From Betaproteobacteria bacterium RIFCSPLOWO2_12_FULL_62_58 (lineage in GTDB: Bacteria > Pseudomonadota > Gammaproteobacteria > Burkholderiales > SG8-41), in assembly GCA_001772005.1 (NCBI GenBank), contig MERI01000027.1, positions 1 through 64,000 of the forward strand: 64,000 nt of DNA, in the 5' to 3' direction. The first letter of the stretch is position 1, and the number at the start of each line of letters is the position of its first letter. Shown here in pieces: positions 15,512-23,092 of the stretch. Under the pieces are notes generated by a model. The model was not told the DNA's origin, searched no databases, and saw only the letters and a list, made by a program, of their open reading frames with translations. A program made the translations under genes and the position numbers.

Positions 15512-15560
15512 AAAATGATGCATATGCATCATTTTCCTGGACGTGGGCCAAGTGTCTAAT
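15512..15560 (+). promoter_or_regulatory. Second AATGATG-N6-CATCATT dyad with -10 element, before the rhodanese gene
   Basis: A perfect 24-base palindrome occupies 15512-15535, with the same AATGATG/CATCATT arms and 6-base spacer as the dyad at 6876. TCTAAT at 15555-15560 fits a -10 element, and the centre-to--10 distance is 31.5 bases, identical to the first site. The site lies between the divergent glycosyltransferase (start 15451) and rhodanese (start 15679) genes, so it could act on both; the minus-strand side has only a weak -10 candidate. Confidence 0.7.
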
Positions 15561-15678
15561 TCTTCGACAGGTATCGAGGTTTATCCCTTGGAATCGCTCC
15601 GACGAGAACGCCCTGGGGCTGCTCGATGCGCGGTTGAGTTGTGGGCGAGTAAAGCGTGTCAACAAGGAGGAGCAAACC

Positions 15679-16707
15679 ATGGACAGTAAACTGATCTATC
15701 GATGCGGCGTTACGGGGCTGCTGGCACTGGCGTTCGTCGTGTGGGCTCCGGTGGCCGCCGCGAAGTGGGCGAATCCGCAACTTCTGGTTACGGCTGAAGA
15801 ACTGCAGAAAAACATTGAAAAACGCGATTGGGTGGTCGTCGACTGCCGTAGGCTCCAGACCTATCTCAAGGGCCATATCCCGGGCGCGATCAGCCTAGGC
15901 AAGCCGTGCGGCGAGGCCTTGCGAGATCCTACCTCGCGGATCTTCAAGGACGTAAAAAAGTACGAAAGCCTGTTCGGCAAGGCGGGTATCGCGAATAACA
16001 CCCATGTCGTCGTGTACTCGTACGACGACGACTTGAGAGACGCGACAGTCGCCTTCTGGGTAATGGAATACCTAGGCCATGACGGCAAGGTGCATCTGCT
16101 GAACGGCGGGCTGGACGCCTGGCGCAAGGCGGGCGGCCGGCTCGGTGATAAACCGACGATAAAGGAGCCGACGACGTTCACGGCGAAGGTGGTGAAGAGC
16201 CGCTACGCCACGACCGACGAGATCCTGAAGATTGCCAACGGACAGGTGAAGGGCGTGCAGCTCGTGGACTCCCGCACCGGGAAGGAGCACAAAGGCGAGG
16301 ACATCCGCGCGCTGCGCGGCGGCCACGTGCCGAACACCAGTCTGAACGTTTCGCACCTGGAAACCCTGCTCAAGGTCAAGGACCCCAAGACCGACAAGGA
16401 GACGTACATCGGCTACCTCGATCCGGACTTGGCGGAGAAGGCTTTCGGTAAGCTCGACAAGAACATCCGCACCATCGGCTACTGCCAGACTGGCACTCGC
16501 TCGACCATGACCTACTTGCAGTTCCGGCTCATGGGGTTCAAGGATCCGGCCAACTGGGACGACTCCTGGCAGGTCTATGGATCGACCATGGGCTATCCGG
16601 TGGCCGACGAACAGTGGTACGACTTCGCCAAGGTCAACTCGGACCTGAGCAGCCTCCAGAACAAAGTCAAAGCACTCGAGGCCGCCGTAAAACCGGCCGG
16701 CAAGTAA
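15679..16707 (+). CDS. Periplasmic tandem-rhodanese sulfurtransferase
   Basis: The 342-residue precursor has a signal peptide (about residues 1-28, ending VAAA) followed by two rhodanese domains. The C-terminal domain carries the active cysteine at 269 in GYCQTGTRSTM. The equivalent loop of the N-terminal domain reads VVYSYDDDLRD and lacks cysteine, so only the second domain is catalytic, as in thiosulfate sulfurtransferases. It would move sulfane sulfur from thiosulfate or polysulfide outside the cytoplasm. The start at 15679 is fixed by AAGGAGGAG; the longer frame from 15454 would read through the palindrome. A short coiled-coil-like tail (about 322-336) ends the protein. Confidence 0.9.
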   Translation: MDSKLIYRCGVTGLLALAFVVWAPVAAAKWANPQLLVTAEELQKNIEKRDWVVVDCRRLQTYLKGHIPGAISLGKPCGEALRDPTSRIFKDVKKYESLFGKAGIANNTHVVVYSYDDDLRDATVAFWVMEYLGHDGKVHLLNGGLDAWRKAGGRLGDKPTIKEPTTFTAKVVKSRYATTDEILKIANGQVKGVQLVDSRTGKEHKGEDIRALRGGHVPNTSLNVSHLETLLKVKDPKTDKETYIGYLDPDLAEKAFGKLDKNIRTIGYCQTGTRSTMTYLQFRLMGFKDPANWDDSWQVYGSTMGYPVADEQWYDFAKVNSDLSSLQNKVKALEAAVKPAGK

Positions 16708-16738
16708 TCGCGGGGCGCCAGCCTGCAAGCAGCAGTGT

Positions 16739-16776
16739 GCCGGACAGCATGCTTTGTATGCCGTCCGGCTTTTTTT
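16739..16776 (+). terminator. Rho-independent terminator of the rhodanese gene
   Basis: A 12-base stem (GCCGGACAGCAT paired with ATGCCGTCCGGC, one mismatch) with a 7-base loop is followed by seven T residues. It lies 32 bases after the rhodanese stop and closes the sulfur island. Confidence 0.9.
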
Positions 16777-16842
16777 GCACGCCGTGGAAAATACAGGACG
16801 CTGAGGATAACGAAAAAGACCGTCCTTCTGCGGCGTCGGGTT

Positions 16843-17388
16843 TTATGGCTGCGGAGCGGTCACCTTGTACACGACATCGTGCTCGCGCGCATGCTCCGTC
16901 ACTTTCAGGCCGATTTCCTGTCCCACGCTGACTTCCGGCACGGGCTGGTGCTCGACCTGCAAGGACTCGACCCGCTGGCGGAAGTCGCTCGTGTGGCCGG
17001 TGATATGGATTGTGTCCCCCACGCGCAGGCTGCCCGACTCCATTCGCACGATCGCGACAGAAATCTGGCTGAAGTAGTGGGTCACAACCCCGACGCGTTC
17101 CTCACCTGCCAGGGGAGCCGGTGCCGCAGGAGGGGCGGCCGGTGCGGCCGGCCGCGGGGTTGGGCTCACCGGTCGCGCCTTCTGGGCTGGCGCCGGTCGG
17201 GGCGCTGGTTTCTTGATCGGTGCGGCGCGCCGGGCGGCCGGCTTTTTCTTCGGCGCCACGCGCCGGGCCGTCGTTTTCTTCGCCGTGGCCTTTTTCTTGG
17301 CCGGTGCGGCTTTTTTCCGCATTGCCGGTTTTCTTGCCGGCGCCTTCTTCCGTTGTGCCTTGGATTTCGCTTTCCTTCTGGCAGCCAT
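16843..17388 (-). CDS. Lysine-rich histone-tail protein fused to an EF-Tu domain-2-like barrel
   Basis: Residues 1-60 are a Lys/Ala/Arg/Pro tail of the bacterial histone H1 kind (AARRKAKSKAQRKKAPARK). An alanine/proline linker follows to about residue 95. The last 85 residues resemble the beta-barrel domain 2 of translation GTPases (GVVTHYFSQISVAIV, LRVGDTIHITGH, VSVGQEIGLKV). Stand-alone barrels of this type exist as translation elongation factor-like proteins, but fusion to an H1-type tail is unusual. The start at 17388 follows GGAGGG; a longer frame to 17466 lacks it. Nucleic acid or ribosome binding is the likely role; this is inference. Confidence 0.8.
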   Translation of the reverse strand: MAARRKAKSKAQRKKAPARKPAMRKKAAPAKKKATAKKTTARRVAPKKKPAARRAAPIKKPAPRPAPAQKARPVSPTPRPAAPAAPPAAPAPLAGEERVGVVTHYFSQISVAIVRMESGSLRVGDTIHITGHTSDFRQRVESLQVEHQPVPEVSVGQEIGLKVTEHAREHDVVYKVTAPQP

Positions 17389-17534
17389 GTGTGCCCTCCA
17401 TCCGGTGTCCTGGGTAGATATCGACAACCACCTGTTAATCCTAGTCCACGGAGCGGGACATATCAAACGGAACCATTTTTGTGCCCCGGGCTTTGGGCGC
17501 AGGAGGCTCCCTCTGGGCGCCGGGATAGGCCCTC

Positions 17535-18314
17535 TTACAACGGAACCAGCAGATCGCCTTTTCCGATCTCCCCGCCGGCAACAACCTCCGCGTAAACGCC
17601 CATGTACGTGTGGCCGAATTCTTCCTGGAGAATGGCGGGAATGTTCAGGTCGCGCGCGGCTGTCTCGGGATTCACCGTGGTCGCAGCGCAGCGGGTGATG
17701 GGCGACACCACCCGTAGGCGCGCATGTCCCACCGTGATGCGGAAGCCGACCCAGCCGAGCTCGGCCCAGGCGGGCGCTCCCATATGGTAGAGATTCGCGC
17801 GAAAGCGGATTGGATCAACCGGGACCCCCGCGATCTTCTCCAGTTCGCCGATGCTCGCCAAGTTGACGAGCGACACGTACTTGTATGTCGTCGAATTGGG
17901 TTTTTGCTTCGCATCTGAAAACGTGTGGCCGGGTGCCTCCACGATTCTGGGCGGGCCGCCCGGGGAATCCGCCAGGAACTCGGCGAAGAACGCGTTGATC
18001 TGGTCGCGCCCCGCAACATCGGTGAGGCTGGCGCGAAGAAGCATCCGGCCATCGCGCTCGACCGTGAAGAGGCCGCTTTGTTCGTCAAAGCGTGTTCGAA
18101 GCTGCGCGAGCTTCTCATCGCGCATCAGCATGAAAAAATTCGTTTTTGGCAGCCATTCAGGGCGCTGCGGATCAAAGGATGCTGTGGCCCGCACGATGGC
18201 AAAGCGCCGGTCATGCGGCAGGCATTCGCCAGGAGTGAGGGTAACCCGCTCCAAAGGCTGGGCGCTCAGCCCCTTCACGGGGTAGCGGTAGATGTGTGCG
18301 ACGCTGATCGGCAT
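17535..18314 (-). CDS. MOSC-domain protein
   Basis: The 259-residue protein has the N-terminal MOSC beta-barrel domain (HIYRYPVKGLSAQPLERV) and C-terminal MOSC domain with the conserved cysteine in SPITRCAATTVNPETAARD. MOSC proteins bind molybdenum cofactor or transfer sulfur to it, as in the C-terminal domain of Moco sulfurase and in mARC/YcbX. No ferredoxin domain is fused, unlike YcbX. The start at 18314 (MPISVAH) is chosen over 18353 because the longer frame overlaps the channel gene's end. It may be co-transcribed with the channel upstream. Confidence 0.85.
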   Translation of the reverse strand: MPISVAHIYRYPVKGLSAQPLERVTLTPGECLPHDRRFAIVRATASFDPQRPEWLPKTNFFMLMRDEKLAQLRTRFDEQSGLFTVERDGRMLLRASLTDVAGRDQINAFFAEFLADSPGGPPRIVEAPGHTFSDAKQKPNSTTYKYVSLVNLASIGELEKIAGVPVDPIRFRANLYHMGAPAWAELGWVGFRITVGHARLRVVSPITRCAATTVNPETAARDLNIPAILQEEFGHTYMGVYAEVVAGGEIGKGDLLVPL

Positions 18315-18349
18315 GGGCGGGAAGCTATGTTCTTTTTCAACGCCTCCGC

Positions 18350-18853
18350 TCAACGACGCTCGCTTGCGGCCGATGGCGGCGCGTCCGCTTCACCGCTCGT
18401 TGAGGTCGCAGCCGCCGCATTTCGCCTGCTGTCATCGCTCCAGAAGCGCTCCATCGCGATGTAGGCGTATGAGGCCGACCATCCGATCAACAGCAGGCCG
18501 TTGAGTGCTTCCGCGCCGGCAAGCAATCGTAACTCTCCCCCAGGAACAACGTCCCCGTAGCCGAGAGACGTATACGTCTCCGCCGAGAAGTACAGGGAAA
18601 CACTCAGGGAGAAGCGGCTGGACTCGCCCAGCGTACCCAAACCCACGTAGCGGATAAGCACGTAGATCGCAAGAGCGTACAGGATGATCTCGGCAGCGTA
18701 AGCTAAGAACGTCCCGAAGATGACAACAATAAGTTTAGCCCGTGCGGGAACGCCGATGGCCGGGAGGCCTACCGTCAGCGCGCGCAGCACTTCGTAGTGA
18801 ATGGCCGTGGTGAGCACGAGCAGCAGAACGCAGAAAGCGCCAACTATTGCCAT
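18350..18853 (-). CDS. Two-span potassium channel-like protein
   Basis: The 167-residue membrane protein has hydrophobic spans at about residues 2-24, 40-70 and 105-130. Between the last two is a pore loop reading TSLGYGDVVP, matching the TxGYGD potassium selectivity filter. It lacks an obvious voltage sensor or RCK domain; the tail is short, alanine/serine-rich and probably disordered. Its start is 33 bases from the crossover end of an attC-like site, which is cassette-like spacing, so it may have been an integron cassette gene. The function beyond ion conduction is unknown. Confidence 0.8.
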   Translation of the reverse strand: MAIVGAFCVLLLVLTTAIHYEVLRALTVGLPAIGVPARAKLIVVIFGTFLAYAAEIILYALAIYVLIRYVGLGTLGESSRFSLSVSLYFSAETYTSLGYGDVVPGGELRLLAGAEALNGLLLIGWSASYAYIAMERFWSDDSRRNAAAATSTSGEADAPPSAASERR

Positions 18854-18885
18854 CGTTTCATCTCCAATCGTTTGCCGGTCCTGGG

Positions 18886-19110
18886 GCCCAACGAGGCTGT
18901 AGAAAAAGTCCCCAACGGGTCAAGTCATACAGTTTTAGGGGGTAGCTTGACCCCTCCGAGACATGCGATCGTTCAATACAGCGCGTTCTCAGCGGTCTCA
19001 TTTCGTCAAATTCATCCAAGAATTCCCGGTGAGGGTTTTTCTACAGCCTCAACGTTCGCGTTGACGGCGCGCGCCGTTCTTGCCCCGCGCCGTCGAACGC
19101 GCGGTTAGAT
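18886..19110 (-). other. Integron attC-like site, interrupted by a 158-bp insertion
   Basis: With the insertion removed, 18886-18892 joins 19054-19110 to give a 64-base site. Read in the minus (cassette) direction it starts ATCTAAC (RYYYAAC), ends GTTGGGC (GTTRRRY) and has arms CGCGTTCGACGGCGCG and CGCGTTGACGGCGCG. The one extra base in the first arm is the extrahelical base that marks attC polarity, and the polarity matches the DUF1780 gene whose stop is 5 bases away. Confidence 0.7.
18893..19050. mobile_element. MITE-like 158-bp element inserted in an attC site
   Basis: Perfect 15-base terminal inverted repeats GAGGCTGTAGAAAAA (18893-18907) and their complement (19036-19050) bound a non-coding element. 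The trinucleotide AAC flanks it on both sides (18890-18892 and 19051-19053), consistent with a 3-base target duplication. Inside, GGGTCAAG and CTTGACCC form a second inverted repeat (18917-18953). The termini resemble those of some insertion sequences, but no transposase is present and I do not assign a family. Confidence 0.75.
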
Positions 19111-19115
19111 GCCGA

Positions 19116-19763
19116 TCAGACGTCAAAAAGACCATCTGGCTTTCGCCACGTCTTTCGCACTTTGCCGACGAGTCGGCGGAGGAACTCCGGTGCGGTGTCT
19201 CGGGCGAGCAAGACGATGCCATATGGTGGAAACAGCACAGCAACTGATCGCCATCCCTGCGCGTCAAGCCGACGCAGATCCTGAGCCGTAGATTTCCGCG
19301 TGAGAAAACGGGTTCCGGTCAGATCCGCATAGACGAGTGCGTCCGTCGTGGAGCAGCCTCGCGGACCGTATTTCTTGCTCTTTCCGTCGAGCGCGGCAGT
19401 GACGGCGTCTACTAACTCGGAACGTTTCATTGGTCTTGGGTAGACGATTCGCTCTTTTGTTCCCGCAATGGAACGAGCTTTGTTCCAACGTGCGTCTCTC
19501 TGCTTCCACTGGTCTCCGCGACGGCGCCCGTCCTCGATAAGGTCTCGAACTTGGAAACGGGCTTCGCGAAAGCAAACATCTTCTGGTTCTTGACATGGCG
19601 CCTTGATTTCATCGTCCGCGAACCGGACGCCCACACTCCTGAGAAACGCACGGCAGACGGCCCGTTCCCGCTCGGGCTTGAGCGGGTTACTCAGATACCG
19701 AATCGTTTCCGAAGCATGCCGTCGCAACTTGCTAAGGTACGTCTGTTCAGATGCTCGCGTCAC
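19116..19763 (-). CDS. DUF1780-family protein (putative endonuclease) in an integron cassette
   Basis: The 215-residue soluble protein matches the DUF1780 pattern as I recall it: LSNPLKPERERAVCRAFL, then CQEPEDVCFREARFQV and a C-terminal QGWRSVAVLFPPYGIVLL. The DxxF...R(F)xV arrangement recalls nuclease folds, and the family is annotated as putative endonuclease without proven activity. Translation starts at GTG 19763, only 18 bases from the crossover end of one attC-like site, and the stop lies 5 bases before another, so it is a gene cassette. Its base composition is visibly less GC-rich than its neighbours, consistent with acquisition. Confidence 0.75.
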   Translation of the reverse strand: MTRASEQTYLSKLRRHASETIRYLSNPLKPERERAVCRAFLRSVGVRFADDEIKAPCQEPEDVCFREARFQVRDLIEDGRRRGDQWKQRDARWNKARSIAGTKERIVYPRPMKRSELVDAVTAALDGKSKKYGPRGCSTTDALVYADLTGTRFLTRKSTAQDLRRLDAQGWRSVAVLFPPYGIVLLARDTAPEFLRRLVGKVRKTWRKPDGLFDV

Positions 19764-19780
19764 TGCGTGATCCCCTCAGC

Positions 19781-19905
19781 ATCTAACGTACCCGAGCTCA
19801 CCGGCGCGCTCTAAGTGATGTCACGCGAGATCGCAACGCGGTATTACTGCGAGACAGTGTAGCGAAGTCCCCAACCAGCGCGACCGGTGCGGCGAGCAGT
19901 TAGTC
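19781..19905 (-). other. Integron attC-like site upstream of the DUF1780 gene
   Basis: In the minus direction this 125-base segment runs from GACTAAC (one mismatch to RYYYAAC) to GTTAGAT (GTTRRRY). Inner arms GCACCGGTCGCGC and GCGCGCCGGTGA pair with one extra T in the first arm, the extrahelical base. Length, polarity and boundary boxes all fit an attC site belonging to a cassette that once lay further right. Confidence 0.65.
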
Positions 19906-20117
19906 TCGAGAGGGGCCACTTCACCGCATACGCAACTGGACTTGTCACAGCAGCGTGGTTTCATTACGTTGAAATGCAGGTCCGAAGTTGACCGGCTCCT
20001 GACGCGGGTCGACAAAATGCTGTATGCGCTATACCGATCAAAACAGGATGGCGTTCCAACGAGATAGCGGTCTGATGTTCCCCTCTCACGACCTGCCGCT
20101 CTCCCGAACTCACGTAG
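19906..20117. other. Unassigned region beside the attC site
   Basis: No convincing gene is seen here. Two short minus-strand frames cross it, but one reads into the attC site and neither has a ribosome binding site or recognisable product. It may be the decayed body of another cassette. Confidence 0.4.
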
Positions 20118-20885
20118 CTACGCACCTGAGCGCCGGATGAATTCGAGCGCCGCCTGCGCGCAGCGCTGTGGAGCTGTGGCGGCGACATGATAGGAATTTC
20201 CGGGCAGCGCGAAATATCCGGATCGCGGAATCTTCCTCTGCCACTCCCGCACCGTCGAGACCGGATAGAGCGGATTGTCTTCGGTGGTGATGACGAGCGT
20301 CGGGCACTTGATGTCGGGTCAGTCGGGCGTCACGTCCACGCTTGGAACGGCGGAAATGAAGCCGAGTTGCGTCGAAAGCGGCGTGCGCCCCATGAGCTTG
20401 ATCCACCACTCGACGCCTGCCGTCGGAAACTCGGGGCCGAGACGTCCTGACATGGTCGACCGCGCCCAGCTCTCCACCCCGTTGTTCTCGATGTAGTCCG
20501 CCCACGAGAGATAGCGTGCGGCCGAGTCTTGTCCCCTGATCGGGGGCCCGAGCACGGTCAACGTCGTCACGCGCGCGGGGTAGCGTGCAGCAAAATGCAG
20601 CGCCATCGTGCCGCCCACCTTCGCGCCGACGAGATGAAAGCTGTCGATTCCCAGCCCATCCATCAGCGCGATGTAGTCGTCGACGACGCGGTCGAGCGAC
20701 CACGCGTAGTCCCGCGGCATAGGCGTCGAACGCCCGAATCCGCGCATGTCGGGGCGCACCACGCGAAGCTGGCGCGCGAGATGCGGCACCCAGCCATACC
20801 AGACGGCGCCGCTCTCGGCGTTGCCGTGGAGCAGCCAGCCCAGCATTCTCATTGCGACTTCAACCCTCCTCGCAGATTCCATCAA
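20118..20885 (-). pseudogene. Alpha/beta hydrolase broken by an in-frame TGA
   Basis: A 256-codon frame encodes an alpha/beta hydrolase: LLHGNAESGAVW (oxyanion region), PDMRGFGRST, LVGAKVGGTMALHFA at the nucleophile-elbow position, and GNSYHVA with the likely catalytic histidine. A single TGA at 20319-20321 interrupts it, and the same frame continues with DIKCPTLVITTEDNPLY and on to a normal stop at 20118. The nucleophile position reads GAKVGG, without serine. The N-terminus is also short: a GAGGAGGG ribosome site points to an internal ATG about 11 codons in, omitting the first strands. It was the distal gene of the LysR-flanked operon. Confidence 0.75.
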
Positions 20886-20921
20886 CGCCCGAAGAGTCGT
20901 GAGGTCAAGTTTTTCGTTTTT

Positions 20922-22055
20922 TTACTTGTCCAGGCGATACTTTGCTAGCTTCTTTGCGTCGAGGTTGAAACCGATGCCGGGACCTTCCGGCAGGATTAGA
21001 TCGCCGTTCTTGATCGCGAGGTCCTGATCCGCGACATGGTCCTTGGCATCGAGGAAACTGCTGATCTCATGTGCGTGCACCGCCTGGTAGGTGCAGGCAA
21101 AATGGCCGGCCGCTGCGGTGCCGATCTGCATGTCCGCCTGCGTGCCGTTGTGCACCGGCGTGTAGTGCGCCCTGGCGAGCGCGAGGATCTGCCGCGACTG
21201 TGTATAGCCGGTGCGCGCGCATTTGATTACGACGGCGCGGATACCGCCGAGCTTGAGTTCGTGCAGCACGTCGTCGGGGGTCATGCACGAGTCGTCGCCC
21301 GAAATCGGCACGCGCATGCGTTCGGCGGCAAAGCGTTTGCCCGCGCCGTCGCGTGCCGGGATCGGCTCCTCGATGAGAGCGATATTCAATTCCTCGAAGT
21401 ATGGTGCAGCTTCCAGCAAATCCTGCACGCTGTAGCCCTGGTTGCAGTCGATCGTGATCTCGATTTCGTCGCCCGTGTGCTTGCGCAGCGCCCGCAATAT
21501 TTCGATGTCCTTGTCGCGGTCGATGCCGCACTTTACCTTGAGCGCGCGAAAGCCGTGGTTCTTTATCATGTGCTCGGCATCGGCCAGCATCTCTTTCTTC
21601 GATCCCAGGCGCAGCCGCCAGTTGACGGGCAGCGGCTTCAGCGTACCGCCCAGAAGCTGAGCGCAGGAGACGCCCAGCGCCTTGGCTTGGGCGTCGTAAA
21701 GCGCCATGTCAATCGCAGCCTTGGCGGTCGGGTTCCACGCGATGGCGTCAAACACCGACCATACGCGCGCAAGATCGAAGGCGTGAACCCCTTTCAGCGC
21801 GTTCGCGAAGTGGTCGGTGATGATGGCGATAAGTGACTTCTGCGTCTCCCCGTAAATCGTCGGCCGCGGCGGCGCGTCAGCAATGCCCTGCGTGCCATCG
21901 GACAGCGTCACCACCACGATCACGTTGTCGATGGTGCTGATCTCGCCGCGCGCCCACTTGATCGGCCGCAGCATCGGTATGGCGACCGGGATCGCCTCGA
22001 TCCTGCGGATCGCAAGATCTCGGTACCGCACGTATGCCGCCAGTTGCTTGTTCAC
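20922..22055 (-). CDS. Mandelate racemase/muconate lactonizing enzyme family protein
   Basis: The 377-residue enolase-superfamily enzyme has the catalytic lysine motif LKVKCG. The three metal-binding acids lie in ITIDCNQG, ALIEEPI and PISGDDSC, and a second lysine is in AVVIKCAR. Such enzymes abstract a proton next to a carboxylate to racemise, epimerise, cycloisomerise or dehydrate. The substrate is not predictable. The start is uncertain: the frame extends to 22085 with TTG, but those codons lie in a heptad repeat. GTG 22055, preceded by GAGGA from the repeat, is preferred. It is the penultimate gene of the minus-strand catabolic operon. Confidence 0.85.
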   Translation of the reverse strand: MNKQLAAYVRYRDLAIRRIEAIPVAIPMLRPIKWARGEISTIDNVIVVVTLSDGTQGIADAPPRPTIYGETQKSLIAIITDHFANALKGVHAFDLARVWSVFDAIAWNPTAKAAIDMALYDAQAKALGVSCAQLLGGTLKPLPVNWRLRLGSKKEMLADAEHMIKNHGFRALKVKCGIDRDKDIEILRALRKHTGDEIEITIDCNQGYSVQDLLEAAPYFEELNIALIEEPIPARDGAGKRFAAERMRVPISGDDSCMTPDDVLHELKLGGIRAVVIKCARTGYTQSRQILALARAHYTPVHNGTQADMQIGTAAAGHFACTYQAVHAHEISSFLDAKDHVADQDLAIKNGDLILPEGPGIGFNLDAKKLAKYRLDK

Positions 22056-22100
22056 AATCGTCAATCCTCGATCCGCAATCCTCAATCCTCAATCCTTCGG
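22056..22100. repeat. 7-base-period repeat (CAATCCT units) between two genes
   Basis: Units CAATCGT, CAATCCT, CGATCCG, CAATCCT, CAATCCT, CAATCCT run without interruption. The array covers the start region of the enolase-superfamily gene and reaches the stop of the TctC gene at 22103, and appears to supply its ribosome binding site (GAGGA on the minus strand). Confidence 0.75.
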
Positions 22101-22102
22101 GT

Positions 22103-23068
22103 CTAGAGTTGTATGCCGAGCTCGCGGATGAGCTTGCCCCATTTGGCGCTGCCGGCGCGGATCGATTCGGCGAGCTGTTCGGGCGTGCCGCCCGCAGGTT
22201 CCGCACCGTCTGCGGCAAGGCTGGCCTTGACATCGGGCAACGTCAGCACGCGGTTGATTTCCTTGTTTAGCTGGACGATCAGCGGGTGCGGCGTCTTGGC
22301 CGGCGCGAGCACCGCAAACCAACCTTCTGCTTCGTAGCCCGGCAAACCCGATTCGGCGACAGTCGGCAAATCGGGGAACAAGCCTGAGCGTTTGGCGCCC
22401 GAGACCGCGAGCGAGCGCAGCTTCCCGCTTTTCACCTGCGGGATGGCGGGCGGAAATGGCGCAAACATGACCTCGACATGCCCGCCGACAAGATCGGTGA
22501 CCGCCGGCGCCGCACCTTTGTACGGCACGTGGGTCACACCGATCTTAGCGGTGGTGTTGAACAACTCACCAAACAGGTGATTCCAGGTGCCGCTGCCCGA
22601 TGAGGCGTAGTTGAGTTTGCCGCGGCTCGATCGCGCGAGCGCGATCAATTCCTTCACGCTCTTCGCGGGCAAAGAGGGATGAACCACCAGCAGACCCGGC
22701 GGCGTGGACACGAGAGTTACGGGCGCAAGGTCGCGCTGGGGATCGTAACCGAGCTTCTTGTAGAGGCTGTTGGCGACCAGCACGCCGCCAAAGGTGCCCA
22801 TCACGATCGTGTAACCGTCGGGCGGTGACTTGGTGGCGACCTCGACGCCGAGCGTGCCGCCGGCGCCGGGCCTATTGTCGATTACCACCTGCTGGCCCCA
22901 GGCTTCGGTGAGCTTTTGCCCGATCAGCCGGCCCAATACGTCGGTGTTGCCGCCGGGTGTGAACGGGATGATGAAGCGAATCGGTTTCGCCGGATAGCCC
23001 TGCGCCGCAACCGCTGCGGGCAGCAGCGCAAGCAGCGCGCAAACGACCAAACGATACATCACCCTCAT
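22103..23068 (-). CDS. Bug/TctC-family periplasmic solute-binding protein (copy 1)
   Basis: The 321-residue precursor has a signal peptide (MRVMYRLVVCALLALLPAAV) ending before AQGYPAKPIRF. The Bug family marks follow: FIIPFTPGGNTDVLGR, VIDNRPGAGGTLG and HVPYKGAAPAVTDL. These proteins bind carboxylates or other small organic molecules and deliver them to TctAB permeases. No permease lies in this operon, so it must share TctAB (39382-41324), use a distant pair, or act as a sensor. It follows the carboxyltransferase by 24 bases. The start at 23068 is preferred to 23089. Confidence 0.9.
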   Translation of the reverse strand: MRVMYRLVVCALLALLPAAVAAQGYPAKPIRFIIPFTPGGNTDVLGRLIGQKLTEAWGQQVVIDNRPGAGGTLGVEVATKSPPDGYTIVMGTFGGVLVANSLYKKLGYDPQRDLAPVTLVSTPPGLLVVHPSLPAKSVKELIALARSSRGKLNYASSGSGTWNHLFGELFNTTAKIGVTHVPYKGAAPAVTDLVGGHVEVMFAPFPPAIPQVKSGKLRSLAVSGAKRSGLFPDLPTVAESGLPGYEAEGWFAVLAPAKTPHPLIVQLNKEINRVLTLPDVKASLAADGAEPAGGTPEQLAESIRAGSAKWGKLIRELGIQL

Positions 23069-23092
23069 CTCTCGGCCCTCCGCCTTCATCCC

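Noticed and set aside
19781-19905. tRNA or phage attachment site near the cassette
   Set aside because: No cloverleaf could be formed, and the boundary boxes with paired arms fit attC better.
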